Assembly (NCBI RefSeq): GCF_003711845.1
Contig: NZ_RHLQ01000014.1
Span: forward strand, 1-64,000
DNA length: 64,000 bases
Direction: 5' to 3'
Source: Lysinibacillus halotolerans
GTDB lineage: Bacteria; Bacillota; Bacilli; Bacillales_A; Planococcaceae
A model generated the notes under the pieces. It saw nothing but the letters and a program-made list of their open reading frames with translations, did not search any database and was not told the DNA's origin. Numbering within the stretch: position 1 is the first letter of the stretch; each line of letters starts with the position of its first letter. Of this stretch, positions 1-7,431 are shown piece after piece. The position numbers and the translations under genes are program-made.

Positions 1-29
1 TCTACTGGATAACTAACTCTTGTTCCCAT
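1..29 (-). CDS. IS3-type transposase OrfA, N-terminal fragment cut by window edge
   Basis: Reading the minus strand, an ATG at 29 follows a good ribosome-binding site (GGAGGTG, about 36-42) and opens M-G-T-R-V-S-Y-P-V before running off the window. I recall this N-terminus from helix-turn-helix OrfA proteins of IS3-family elements in Bacillales. Only nine residues are visible, so the call rests on that recollection and on the well-spaced RBS. It could be another protein that starts the same way. Confidence 0.45.
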
Positions 30-122
30 AGAAAAAACACCTCCACGTTGGATTTATAGGTTTAATACCCGTTTTTCAACGAAAGGTGTTTTTATTTGTC
101 TCATTTTTTTAGGTCAGTGCGA
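1..122 (-). mobile_element. Probable right-hand edge of an IS3-family insertion sequence
   Basis: The leader between the OrfA start and about position 120 is A/T-rich and, read on the minus strand, begins near CTGACCTAAAAAAATGAGAC, which looks like an IS3-type terminus. The opposite end lies outside the window, so no terminal inverted repeat or target duplication can be checked. The edge near 119-122 is a guess. Confidence 0.3.
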
Positions 123-249
123 TGCGTAACGCGTTTGTTGTTAGGTTTTTTTATGTTTTAAGGTGTGTGAAAAAGGATATTTTATTGTAGATTTGTTAAA
201 GTTCAACATTAATTCACAAAAATCATCACATATCCCATTAAATTCACTC

Positions 250-255
250 TATAAT
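250..255 (+). promoter_or_regulatory. Candidate -10 box for the HTH regulator gene
   Basis: A perfect TATAAT lies 48 bases before the ATG at 303. No convincing -35 hexamer is seen at 16-18 bp spacing, so only the -10 element is supported. Confidence 0.3.
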
Positions 256-302
256 GGTGATGAAGATATTGATATTACAATAAAAGTAGGTGTTGGAGAT
301 AA

Positions 303-869
303 ATGTTACCTATCAAAAGACAACAACAAATTTTAACATGGTTAGAACAAGAAGGAATATTGCGAGTTTCTGAAATTAGTGAAAGATTAGGAGTTTCAGA
401 AATGACGGTTTACCGGGATATTAAACCTTTAATCGATGAACACAAGGTTTCTAAAACATCCAAAGGGATTACCCTTGTTGCACAAACTCCCAATTTATTA
501 AATCGATGTGTGTATTGTTTGAAAGAACCGAATTCAAGAATGTCCGTGCAATTAATCAAAAAAAACCAACAAATTGAGCAAGCTTGTTGTCCCCATTGTG
601 CTTTATTGCGATATAAAGATATCGAGCAGGACGTCTCTCAAATGATTTGTCGGGACTTTTTAAAGGATACGACGATCAGTGCAAAAACAGCTATCTATCT
701 TTTGAATGCGGATATCCAACTGAATTGTTGCCAACCACAGGTCATTGTTTTTGAATCAAAGAAACAAGCAAAACAATTCCGAAAAGGGTTTGGTGGGACG
801 ATTTATAACTTTGATGAAGCCATTCAAGCAATAGTAGATGAAATGCACCCGAAAAATGGGTGCTGTTAA
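303..869 (+). CDS. DeoR-type HTH regulator fused to a Cys-rich NosL-like domain
   Basis: This 188-aa protein is a likely transcriptional repressor. Residues 1-55 form a DeoR-type winged helix (RQQQILTWLEQEG, then SEISERLGVSEMTVYRDI). Residues 67-100 carry a CVYC and a CCPHC cluster, which suggests metal binding. The C-terminal part (FESKKQAKQFRKGFGG and onward) resembles the copper-binding NosL fold. It does not look like the sugar-phosphate-sensing domain of ordinary DeoR proteins. It lies 43 bp upstream of a PepSY membrane protein and a YtkA-like lipoprotein in the same direction, so it may control them in response to a metal, probably copper or iron. The HTH is clear; the NosL likeness and the ligand are inference. 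Confidence 0.7.
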   Translation: MLPIKRQQQILTWLEQEGILRVSEISERLGVSEMTVYRDIKPLIDEHKVSKTSKGITLVAQTPNLLNRCVYCLKEPNSRMSVQLIKKNQQIEQACCPHCALLRYKDIEQDVSQMICRDFLKDTTISAKTAIYLLNADIQLNCCQPQVIVFESKKQAKQFRKGFGGTIYNFDEAIQAIVDEMHPKNGCC

Positions 870-912
870 AGGACAAATCCAAAGATAGCACAAAAAGTAA
901 GGAGGGCTAGGT

Positions 913-2286
913 ATGGATGAAGCAACGAACAATGTAGCAGAAAAGAATGAAAAATCAATGAAAGCGGCCCTATATAAAACGGTATGGCGGTGGCATTTTT
1001 ATGCCGGGATTATTTTTGCACCTTTTTTAATCATTCTCGCCGTTACCGGTTCGATTTATTTATTTAAGCCACAAATTGAACAAGTCATTTATAAAGATTA
1101 CTACGAGGTGAACCCACAAGGGGAGAAAATATCCGCTTCTGCGCAAATAGAAGAAGTGAAAAGACTGCACCCGGATGCCGTCGTAACTCAATATCGTCTT
1201 GGAGAAAGCGAAGACCGTTCAAGTGAAGTGGGCATCATTTCCAACGATGAGTCGTTAACGGTTTTTATAGATCCGTATACGGGGAAGTCCCTTGGAGAGT
1301 TAAATAATGATGATCGAATTATGGATCGAATTGAAGAATTTCACGGGGAATTAATGGCAGGGACAATCGGAGATCGAATCGTAGAATTGGCAGCTTGCTG
1401 GGCGATTGTACTCATTGTGACGGGTCTTTTTTTATGGTTTCCTAGGAAGAAAAAGGACTTGTCTGGAGTACTGTTTCCAAGGTTGACGAAAGGGAAAAAG
1501 ATTTTCAGAAGAGACATGCATGCGGTGCCTGCCTTTTGGATTACGGCAGGGATGTTATTTCTCATTATGACCGGATTACCTTGGTCCGGATTATGGGGTA
1601 GTCAATTTCAAACAATCGTTACGAATACAGGAGAAGGATATCCACCATCTGTTTGGATTGGTAATGCCCCAACTTCCAATGTGAAAACAAAGGAAATTGC
1701 AGATGTCCCGTGGGCAGCTGAAAATTTAGAAGTACCGAAGTCTGAAGTGGAAGGGTATGTACCGATTTCCATTGACGATGTAGTAGATGTCGCAAATCGA
1801 GTAGGGATGCATCCAAGTTATACGGTCATTTTCCCAAATGGCAAGGAAGGGGTATTCACATTATCCGCCTTTCCTCCAAAGGCACAGGATGAAGCAACGA
1901 TTCATATCGACCAATATTCCGGTGCGGTGCTTGCTGATTATCGTTACGATAACTACGGTGTAATGGGGAAAATCATTGCGTGGGGAATCACATTACATAA
2001 AGGAACTCAATTTGGTTTGATCAATCAACTTATTAGTCTCGCAATTTGTTTAGGGATTATTTTCGTTGTCGTAAGTGGATTTTACCTTTGGTGGAAACGA
2101 AAACCGAAACATAGTTTAGGTGCTCCAAAAGCCATTAGTATGAAGAAAATGAAACTCTTCCTTCTATTGATGATTGGGCTCGGCATACTGTTTCCTTTAG
2201 TTGGTTTGTCTCTCATTGTTGTTTTCCTAGTAGATTGGCTCATTATTAAAAGAATTCCAAAAGTTAGGATGTTTTTCAATGCATAA
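913..2286 (+). CDS. PepSY-associated TM-helix membrane protein
   Basis: This 457-aa inner-membrane protein belongs to the PepSY_TM family (iron-regulated or PiuB-like), often linked to metal or reductase functions. The first membrane helix is at about residues 25-50 (WRWHFYAGIIFAPFLI). Further helices lie at about 155-175, 205-228, 375-398 and 415-440, with extracytoplasmic PepSY-like segments between them (for example around PYTGKSLGELN). Conserved histidines near helices (WRWHFY, RDMHAVPAFW, ITLHKG) fit haem or metal ligation. The start follows AAGGAGG. It overlaps the next gene by 8 bp and follows the HTH regulator, so the three probably form one unit. The family is well supported; the substrate is unknown. 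Confidence 0.85.
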   Translation: MDEATNNVAEKNEKSMKAALYKTVWRWHFYAGIIFAPFLIILAVTGSIYLFKPQIEQVIYKDYYEVNPQGEKISASAQIEEVKRLHPDAVVTQYRLGESEDRSSEVGIISNDESLTVFIDPYTGKSLGELNNDDRIMDRIEEFHGELMAGTIGDRIVELAACWAIVLIVTGLFLWFPRKKKDLSGVLFPRLTKGKKIFRRDMHAVPAFWITAGMLFLIMTGLPWSGLWGSQFQTIVTNTGEGYPPSVWIGNAPTSNVKTKEIADVPWAAENLEVPKSEVEGYVPISIDDVVDVANRVGMHPSYTVIFPNGKEGVFTLSAFPPKAQDEATIHIDQYSGAVLADYRYDNYGVMGKIIAWGITLHKGTQFGLINQLISLAICLGIIFVVVSGFYLWWKRKPKHSLGAPKAISMKKMKLFLLLMIGLGILFPLVGLSLIVVFLVDWLIIKRIPKVRMFFNA

Positions 2287-2746
2287 GAAAAAAATGATAT
2301 GGATGTTTCTTTTCATTGTTGTGCTTAGTGGATGTTCCCTGAAACCGGACGTTGCAAAGCTGTATAAAGAAGAATCACCCCTTCAATCAGAAATTATCAT
2401 TCCTAACACATTTTCAGCCAATGAAAAAGAAACAATCAAAGTCATTCTGACGCAAAATGGGGAAAGAGTAGAAGGGGCAGACTTTGTTCATTTTGAAATA
2501 TGGAAACAAGATGGAACGGTCACGTACTATATGGAAGAAGCTTATGATTTAGGAAACGGTGTTTATGGAATTAGTAAAGATTTTGATAGTGAAGGGCTCT
2601 ATTTTGTGAAAGTACATGCTGGCAATAATGGATCGATTATCGTTCCACAAAAACAATTTGTCGTAGGTGAACTTTCTGAAAGTGAGCTGGACTTCTTGCA
2701 AAAAGGGCAACAAAGCCAAATCGAAGGACATGAACATCATCATTAA
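2279..2746 (+). CDS. YtkA/FixH-like lipoprotein
   Basis: This 155-aa exported lipoprotein has a signal peptide (MIWMFLFIVVLSGC) with lipobox L-S-G-C near residues 18-21. A YtkA-like beta-sandwich follows, as in VEGADFVHFEIWK and later FVKVHAG. The tail ends in HEHHH, a plausible metal-binding cluster. The start overlaps the PepSY gene by 8 bp, so translation is likely coupled. The YtkA-like fold is often found beside copper and haem-copper functions, which fits the regulator upstream. The exact role is not known. Confidence 0.75.
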   Translation: MHKKKMIWMFLFIVVLSGCSLKPDVAKLYKEESPLQSEIIIPNTFSANEKETIKVILTQNGERVEGADFVHFEIWKQDGTVTYYMEEAYDLGNGVYGISKDFDSEGLYFVKVHAGNNGSIIVPQKQFVVGELSESELDFLQKGQQSQIEGHEHHH

Positions 2747-2752
2747 TAGAAG

Positions 2753-2789
2753 AAGAGACAACTTTCACAAATAGAAAGTTGTCTCTTTT
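2753..2789 (+). terminator. Intrinsic terminator after the PepSY operon
   Basis: AGAGACAACTTTC and its complement GAAAGTTGTCTCT pair around a 7-base loop, followed by TTT. It closes the regulator-PepSY-lipoprotein unit. Confidence 0.85.
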
Positions 2790-2995
2790 ACTTATTTTTT
2801 CAAATGATAAGGTGAACGTATAAGAATGCCTCGTTCGTTGTGAAGGATATTACGTCACATTTTCCTTTATTTCCAAGTTTTTCCGACCGCTTAGGGTGAA
2901 TCGTGATAAAATTTAACTATGCAGCGTGAAAATAGAAAAATGAAATATAAGATTGGCACATAAAAACTTCATGTGAATATAGGGGTGTGATGTAA

Positions 2996-3685
2996 GTGGT
3001 AGAATTAAAGGATTGGAAAAATAATGTTCACGGGCATCGGTTTATCGCTTCTTTTAGCGGAGGGAAGGATAGTACGTTAGCTCTGTTTAAAGCAATGAAA
3101 GCGGGAGAAGCAGTTGGACTTATTGTTATGATGGAGGAAGAAGGGAAACGGTCTAGATCCCATGGAATGCCTCCGGAAATCATCCGTGCACAAGCAAGTT
3201 CTATCGGTTTGCCTATCTATGCAGCAGCTGCAAGTTGGACAGATTATGAAAAGGTATTTATCGGTCTTTTAGAAAAGGCGAAAAAACAAGGAGCAGAACT
3301 GTTAGTAACGGGAGACATTGATATACCTGAACATGGCTGTTGGCATGAAAAGGTTACGAACGATGTTGGATTAAAGCTTGGAATGCCCTTATGGGAAATG
3401 GACCATCGTGCAGTTGTCGAAGAATTCATAGATTTGGGATTTGTATCGGTTGTTGTAACGGTTAATTTATCTCTTGGCATGCGAGAGGACGATTTAGGAC
3501 GAACGTTTACGCATGAATTTGTGAAGGAGCTTGAAGCTCGTGGTATTGACCCTTGTGGAGAAGGGGGCGAGTTCCATACTACAGTAATAGATGGCCCCAT
3601 TTTTAAACATCCGATTCCAGTCCGTAAATGTGACGTTATAAAGGACGGAGATTATGCTTTTTTACCTTTGGAGCTAGGTCAGTAG
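2996..3685 (+). CDS. Dph6-like diphthine-ammonia ligase family ATP-PPase
   Basis: This 229-aa protein of the adenine-nucleotide alpha-hydrolase superfamily has the PP-loop motif SGGKDSTLALFKAM near residues 20-33 and the family's EEEGKRSRSHGM region. In eukaryotes Dph6 amidates diphthine. Bacteria lack diphthamide, so the bacterial substrate is unknown. The start is a GTG at 2996 preceded by AGGGGTG; no in-frame ATG precedes the PP-loop. It stands alone, with a tiny ORF downstream. Confidence 0.85.
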   Translation: MVELKDWKNNVHGHRFIASFSGGKDSTLALFKAMKAGEAVGLIVMMEEEGKRSRSHGMPPEIIRAQASSIGLPIYAAAASWTDYEKVFIGLLEKAKKQGAELLVTGDIDIPEHGCWHEKVTNDVGLKLGMPLWEMDHRAVVEEFIDLGFVSVVVTVNLSLGMREDDLGRTFTHEFVKELEARGIDPCGEGGEFHTTVIDGPIFKHPIPVRKCDVIKDGDYAFLPLELGQ

Positions 3686-3748
3686 CTTAATAAAAGTGCA
3701 AAGCCTTTGGTAGTTAGACGTAACTATTGAAGTGTTGGGGGATTAAGG

Positions 3749-3901
3749 ATGAAAATTAATAAAAGAAAAAAAACTAAGAAAAAGCGAGTTTATAGTGATA
3801 CATTAATCGAAATGATTTTTGAAATGATTTTAGAAATCATTTGGAATGTCATATTGTTTTTACCAAGAATGGTGGCTCGTCTTATTTCGAATATATGGTA
3901 A
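3749..3901 (+). CDS. Small basic membrane-associated protein, unknown
   Basis: This 50-aa ORF starts at an ATG behind GGGGGATTAAGG. A lysine/arginine-rich N-terminus (KINKRKKTKKKR) is followed by an amphipathic to hydrophobic helix (MIFEMILEIIWNVILFLP). A terminator lies 22 bp downstream, which supports a short real transcript. I do not recognise the family. The organisation suggests a peripheral membrane peptide. Confidence 0.55.
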   Translation: MKINKRKKTKKKRVYSDTLIEMIFEMILEIIWNVILFLPRMVARLISNIW

Positions 3902-3923
3902 AAGGGAGTTTAACTAGGTGGTA

Positions 3924-3957
3924 GCGTTTATCCGAGTAAAGGATAAACGCTTTTTTA
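3924..3957 (+). terminator. Intrinsic terminator
   Basis: GCGTTTATCC pairs with GGATAAACGC around a 7-base loop, followed by six T. Confidence 0.9.
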
Positions 3958-4107
3958 TTGTATAACTTGCAGGGGAGAAGATGGATTTATAAGTTTAGAT
4001 AGGAATAATTGGTAATTAACTAGAAAGGTACATAAATAAAAAAACATTGTAACTTTTTAATGTCCTTAAACGAATAATACGTGAATGCATAATGAGGGGG
4101 GAAATGA

Positions 4108-4647
4108 TTGGTCGATTTAAAAAACTTAGAGTCTAGTATCGTTAATATTTACAACAATTACTATTTAGACGTGTTTCGATTTCTTGTTTATTTTTCAGGC
4201 AATCAAAATGACGCCGAAGATTTAACACAGGAAGTTTTTATTCGTGTTTTAAAAAACCTACCCCATTTTAAAAGTGGAAGCAATCTAAAAACATGGATTT
4301 TTTCCATAGCAAAACATGTAGCAGTAGATCATTACAGGAAAAAGAAGTTTATTTCGATTTTTAAGGAAGGCTTTTTCACACAACTAGAATCAAAGGACAA
4401 GAGGCCAGATGAAGAGTTTGAAATTACTGAAATGGAACAGTTTATTCACGAGGCGATTTCCAAATTAAAACCTAACTATCGAGCGGTCGTAATACTTCGT
4501 GGTATTCATGAATTTTCCATAAAGGAAACTTCAGAAATTCTACGATGCAGTGAATCTAAAGTGAAAGTAGATTATCACAGAGCCTTGAGAGAGTTAAAAA
4601 GGAAACTAAATTTTGATGCAAAGGAGGTTTTGACAAATGCAAAATGA
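4108..4647 (+). CDS. ECF sigma-70 family sigma factor
   Basis: This 179-aa extracytoplasmic-function sigma factor has region 2 at about residues 14-80 (DAEDLTQEVFIRVLKNL, then TWIFSIAKHVAVDHYRKK) and region 4 at about 120-170 (IHEFSIKETSEILRCSESK). The start is a TTG at 4108 behind GAGGGGGG; the nearby ATG at 4104 is out of frame. The next gene overlaps by 11 bp. It encodes a membrane protein with an N-terminal cytoplasmic segment, the usual place for a cognate anti-sigma factor. Confidence 0.9.
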   Translation: MVDLKNLESSIVNIYNNYYLDVFRFLVYFSGNQNDAEDLTQEVFIRVLKNLPHFKSGSNLKTWIFSIAKHVAVDHYRKKKFISIFKEGFFTQLESKDKRPDEEFEITEMEQFIHEAISKLKPNYRAVVILRGIHEFSIKETSEILRCSESKVKVDYHRALRELKRKLNFDAKEVLTNAK

Positions 4648-5530
4648 TAAAGAAATATTTGATATGATCAAGGGAAATTATCCTCAATATCCAAGTGAAA
4701 ACTTCATTACATCAACTGAAACAAAACTTAGACAAAAGGCAAGACGTATGAATCGAAATTGGAAAGTAAAAAGGATATCTGCCATATCAAGTGGGCTTTT
4801 ATTTTTTACATTATCTTTATCATGGCTATTCTTATTTGATGGAAAAGAGACTCTAACAAATGTCCTTACTTCTAATGAAAATGAAATGTTGTCATCTGTA
4901 GTTAATGAAAAGGATCCTTTAGTATTTATTTATCACACACATAATACGGAAACCTATAATGTTAAAAATTCTAAAAAAGCTGAGGATACTTATAGTGAAA
5001 CGAAGAATGTTACATTGGTTGGGGAAGAGTTAAGTAAAGCGTTGAAGGAAAATAACATTAGCAATATACATGATAATACGGATTTTTTAGGAATCTTAGA
5101 AGAACAAAACTTATCTTTTTCCAACGCTTATAATGTATCAAGGTTAAAATTACAAGAAATATTAAATGAATATAAAAGTATAAAAATGGTTTTGGATATA
5201 CACAGAGATTCCCAAAAAAGGTCTTATACAACGGTAAACATTGACGGGAAAGATTATGCGAAGATTTCATTTTTTGTATCAAAAACTACTGATAATTATG
5301 AAGCGAATAAAGCCTTTGCAGAACGTCTTCATGAAAAGATAGAAAAATTATATCCTGGTTTATCCAAAGGAGTATTTGAAAAAGGAGAGAATCCTCGGAA
5401 CACATACAATCAAGATCTTCATGAGAATTCTTTATCGTTAAACATAGGTGGACATGAAAATACATTTGAAGAAGCCTATAGGACTGCGGATGCTTTAGCT
5501 GAAGCGATTAAAGAAATTATTAACGAATAA
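4637..5530 (+). CDS. SpoIIP-like membrane protein, probable anti-sigma or sensor
   Basis: This 297-aa protein has a short cytoplasmic N-terminus (residues 1-50) and one membrane helix at about 53-70 (ISSGLLFFTLSLSWLFLF). Its extracellular part matches SpoIIP/amidase: YHTHNTETY, DIHRDS and YNQDLHENS are all present. SpoIIP normally cleaves peptidoglycan stem peptides and strands during engulfment. The family motif usually read IEVGG is here L-N-I-G-G, so the expected catalytic glutamate is asparagine. It overlaps the ECF sigma gene by 11 bp. I infer a membrane anti-sigma factor with a cell-wall-sensing, possibly inactive, SpoIIP domain. It could also be an active wall hydrolase under sigma control. 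Confidence 0.75.
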   Translation: MQNDKEIFDMIKGNYPQYPSENFITSTETKLRQKARRMNRNWKVKRISAISSGLLFFTLSLSWLFLFDGKETLTNVLTSNENEMLSSVVNEKDPLVFIYHTHNTETYNVKNSKKAEDTYSETKNVTLVGEELSKALKENNISNIHDNTDFLGILEEQNLSFSNAYNVSRLKLQEILNEYKSIKMVLDIHRDSQKRSYTTVNIDGKDYAKISFFVSKTTDNYEANKAFAERLHEKIEKLYPGLSKGVFEKGENPRNTYNQDLHENSLSLNIGGHENTFEEAYRTADALAEAIKEIINE

Positions 5531-5538
5531 ATTTTTTC

Positions 5539-5576
5539 GATGGTTTTCCTATTTAAAAGGAAGCCATCTATTTTTA
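5539..5576 (+). terminator. Intrinsic terminator after sigma/SpoIIP-like operon
   Basis: GATGGTTTTCCT pairs with AGGAAGCCATC (one G-U pair), followed by a T-rich tract. Confidence 0.8.
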
Positions 5577-5762
5577 TTATCATTGTAAATTCACAAAAAT
5601 AGTAAGATAACTCTATGGAAAATACTTTTCTGAAGAATAATCAGATTTATGACTAAGTATAGGAATAGAAACATTCGTATACTAAGGTAAGTAATTTAAT
5701 AGGGTTTTGTGGGCGGTCAGCACTTGTTTATCCTCTACTCTTTTAGGAGAGGAGGTGCTGTT

Positions 5763-5783
5763 ATGACAATGACGAAAACCTAA
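5763..5783 (+). CDS. Six-residue leader peptide (MTMTKT), copy 1
   Basis: An ATG behind GGAGGTGCTGTT opens a six-codon ORF encoding M-T-M-T-K-T. Copy 2 has the same ORF with one change (E for K), and its strong ribosome-binding site is also kept. Conservation of an ORF this short suggests that its translation matters, perhaps for controlling access to the toxin start 45 bp downstream. Confidence 0.5.
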   Translation: MTMTKT

Positions 5784-5828
5784 TCTACATCATCTCCGAA
5801 AGGGTTCGATTAGGAGGTGGATAGATTT

Positions 5829-5921
5829 ATGAGTATAGATGCATTGTCGGTTACGATTGATGTGGCTGTTCTAGTAGTGATGATTCTTACATTGTCCTAT
5901 GCGTTTACACAAAAAAAGTAA
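5829..5921 (+). CDS. Putative holin-like type I toxin peptide, copy 1
   Basis: This 30-aa peptide is a single hydrophobic helix (SVTIDVAVLVVMILTLSYAF) with a basic end (TQKK). It starts at an ATG behind AGGAGGTGGATAGATTT. Small membrane peptides of this shape, followed by a conserved GTAAACCGCCCGCC hairpin, are the toxins of Bacillus type I systems of the holin-like toxin kind. Such toxins depolarise the membrane when the antisense RNA is lost. A near-identical copy lies 534 bp downstream. Confidence 0.75.
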   Translation: MSIDALSVTIDVAVLVVMILTLSYAFTQKK

Positions 5922-6049
5922 ACCGCCCGCCTTCCCAAGCCAACGGTTTACTTTAACCATGGTGCTGATTGCCCTTAAAGCAATCTGTTAAATTGCTAGG
6001 ACTACTTGATGGCACCCATCAAGTAGTCTTTTTAATGTACTCGTAAATT
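5911..6049 (-). ncRNA. Predicted antisense antitoxin RNA, copy 1
   Basis: The minus strand has an extended -10 box (TGTTATAAT, with TATAAT at 6056-6061) that would start transcription near 6049. The RNA would run into the toxin 3' end and stop at GTAAACCG...CGGTTTAC (5918-5951), followed on the minus strand by seven T. This gives an RNA of about 140 nt complementary to the toxin mRNA. Both promoter and terminator are kept in copy 2. The transcript is inferred. Confidence 0.65.
6000..6034 (+). terminator. Toxin mRNA terminator, copy 1
   Basis: GACTACTTGATGG pairs with CCATCAAGTAGTC around a three-base loop, followed by five T. Confidence 0.9.
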
Positions 6050-6208
6050 AACTAGATTATAACATGGCGAATAGCCATTTAGAAAAAATATCATTTTTGT
6101 GCATCGGAAACGGGATAAGAAACGTTCCATTTTATAAACAACGAAGTAGTATATTTTATCTAAATTGAGAATAATCTGATTTTTGATGAAGTATTATACT
6201 AGCAATAA

Positions 6209-6217
6209 TGGTATAAT
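6209..6217 (+). promoter_or_regulatory. Extended -10 promoter of toxin mRNA, copy 2
   Basis: TGGTATAAT (TG-N-TATAAT) lies just before the leader. Copy 1 has TATACT at the matching place (5678-5683), a weaker -10. Confidence 0.5.
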
Positions 6218-6296
6218 AAGGTTAGCGATTTAATAGGGTTTTGTGGGCGGTCAGCACTCGTTTTTCCTCTACTCTTTGAGGAGAGGGGGTGTTGCT

Positions 6297-6317
6297 ATGA
6301 CAATGACTGAAACATGA
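6297..6317 (+). CDS. Six-residue leader peptide (MTMTET), copy 2
   Basis: The counterpart of the 5763-5783 ORF, behind GAGGGGGTGTTGCT. It encodes M-T-M-T-E-T and ends at TGA rather than TAA, so the length is kept although the stop codon differs. Confidence 0.5.
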   Translation: MTMTET

Positions 6318-6365
6318 TCGATATCATTTCCGAAAGAGTAATCGATTAGGAGGTGATATCGATTG

Positions 6366-6458
6366 TTGAGTATAGAAGCGTTGTCTCTTACGATTGATGT
6401 GGCTGTTCTTGTAGTGATGATTCTTACATTGTCCTACACGTTCACACAAAAAAAGTAA
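6366..6458 (+). CDS. Putative holin-like type I toxin peptide, copy 2
   Basis: This 30-aa peptide is nearly identical to copy 1 (differences such as EALSLT for DALSVT and TLSYTF for TLSYAF). It starts at TTG (6366) behind AGGAGGTGAT; a TTG at 6363 is also possible. Copy 1 uses ATG at this place, so copy 2 may be translated less well. It has the same single membrane helix and KK end. Confidence 0.75.
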   Translation: MSIEALSLTIDVAVLVVMILTLSYTFTQKK

Positions 6459-6587
6459 ACCGCCCGCCTACCAAGCATACGGTTTACTCTTTACTGTGAT
6501 GCTGATTGCCCTTGAAGCAATCTGTTAAATTGCTAGGACTACTTGATGGCACTCATCGAGTAGTCTTTTTTAATGTACTCTTAATTT
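6446..6587 (-). ncRNA. Predicted antisense antitoxin RNA, copy 2
   Basis: The minus-strand TGTTATAAT box (TATAAT at 6594-6599) and the GTAAACCG...CGGTTTAC hairpin (6455-6487) with trailing T-tract match copy 1. Start and end are predicted, not measured. Confidence 0.65.
6538..6570 (+). terminator. Toxin mRNA terminator, copy 2
   Basis: ACTACTTGATGG pairs with TCATCGAGTAGT with small compensations, followed by a T-tract. Confidence 0.85.
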
Positions 6588-6660
6588 AATTAGATTATAA
6601 CATGGGAATTTTAATTTGGAAAATAAAAGCATAAATCTTTAAACAGAATTTTAAAAAAAT

Positions 6661-7146
6661 CTATTGGAATGTACAGTCCAAAATATGCTGATAAAGTATG
6701 TTCCACTCGTGATGGTAGGCGGAAATGTCTTGAGGGTTTATGAACATACGCTTTGAAGATTCAAATTTTCCTTCAAAAGGGAGCAGTTTTGTAATAGTCA
6801 TTTTGTAAAACAGTTGGTAGCCAATTTTAGGATATGGGCTACTCTCTGTCCAAAAAAGATTTTCACTATGATCAACGATTATGTATCCTAACAATTGGCT
6901 TTCGCCTTCTACATAACCTTCTTCTAACACCTCTCGTTTAAGGCAATTTTCCGGTGATTCACCAGATTCGATATGTCCTCCTGGAAAATCCCATCCTCTC
7001 TTATTTAAATGAACTAATAATAAGTTGCCACCTTGAAAACAAAAGCCATGGACACTTGTGATTAGATGCCTTTGAGGAAGTACCTCACTTTTCTTCCATG
7101 TTAATTTAACCTTTGATTCTCCCCAATGGACATAAGTAGTTGTCAT
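6661..7146 (-). CDS. NUDIX hydrolase
   Basis: This 161-aa enzyme has a full Nudix box at about residues 52-74 (GGHIESGESPENCLKREVLE, then EGY), with the REVLEE core that binds Mg2+. Nudix enzymes hydrolyse a nucleoside diphosphate linked to another group; the substrate cannot be read from sequence. An N-terminal beta-strand region precedes the box (WKKSEVLPQRHLITSVHGFC). The start ATG follows GGAGGGGAAAC. The gene stands alone, convergent with the toxin cassettes. Confidence 0.88.
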   Translation of the reverse strand: MTTTYVHWGESKVKLTWKKSEVLPQRHLITSVHGFCFQGGNLLLVHLNKRGWDFPGGHIESGESPENCLKREVLEEGYVEGESQLLGYIIVDHSENLFWTESSPYPKIGYQLFYKMTITKLLPFEGKFESSKRMFINPQDISAYHHEWNILYQHILDCTFQ

Positions 7147-7248
7147 GTTTCCCCTCCAAATTGATATGGGATAATGGTTTGGTTTAATCTAGAAAATCAG
7201 TTTTGCATATGTATCATGAGCGCGGATAAAAAAATGATCTTGTTCAAA

Positions 7249-7431
7249 CTAATGCTTTGCTTGCTTTTGTATTCGATAGGTTGAATAGATGGAAAAACCC
7301 ATTAAAAGACCTGATATTATAGGAATTCCTGTTTTTAATTCCACATGCGCAGAAAAACTATAAACCATTAAATAAACCCCTATACCAAACAAAATAATGA
7401 AATTCAAAACGAGAAAGCCATTAGTTTTCAT
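7249..7431 (-). CDS. Small two-helix membrane protein, unknown
   Basis: A 60-aa protein (from MKTNGFLVLN) with two predicted membrane helices (FLVLNFIILFGIGVYLMVYS and GIPIISGLLMGFSIYSTY) and a basic tail (RIQKQAKH). The ATG at 7431 follows AAGAGGTATT; an upstream in-frame ATG at 7452 lacks a good RBS. I do not recognise the family. Confidence 0.6.
   Translation of the reverse strand: MKTNGFLVLNFIILFGIGVYLMVYSFSAHVELKTGIPIISGLLMGFSIYSTYRIQKQAKH

Larger units (their letters stand above)
5635..6066 (+). repeat. Toxin-antitoxin cassette, direct repeat copy 1
   Basis: About 430 bp that closely match 6169-6605 in the same orientation. The match covers the leader, toxin ORF, antisense terminator and 3' terminator. 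Confidence 0.9.
6169..6605 (+). repeat. Toxin-antitoxin cassette, direct repeat copy 2
   Basis: Second copy of the 5635-6066 unit. Differences are scattered substitutions, mostly synonymous or outside the ORFs, which suggests an older tandem duplication with both copies maintained. Confidence 0.9.
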
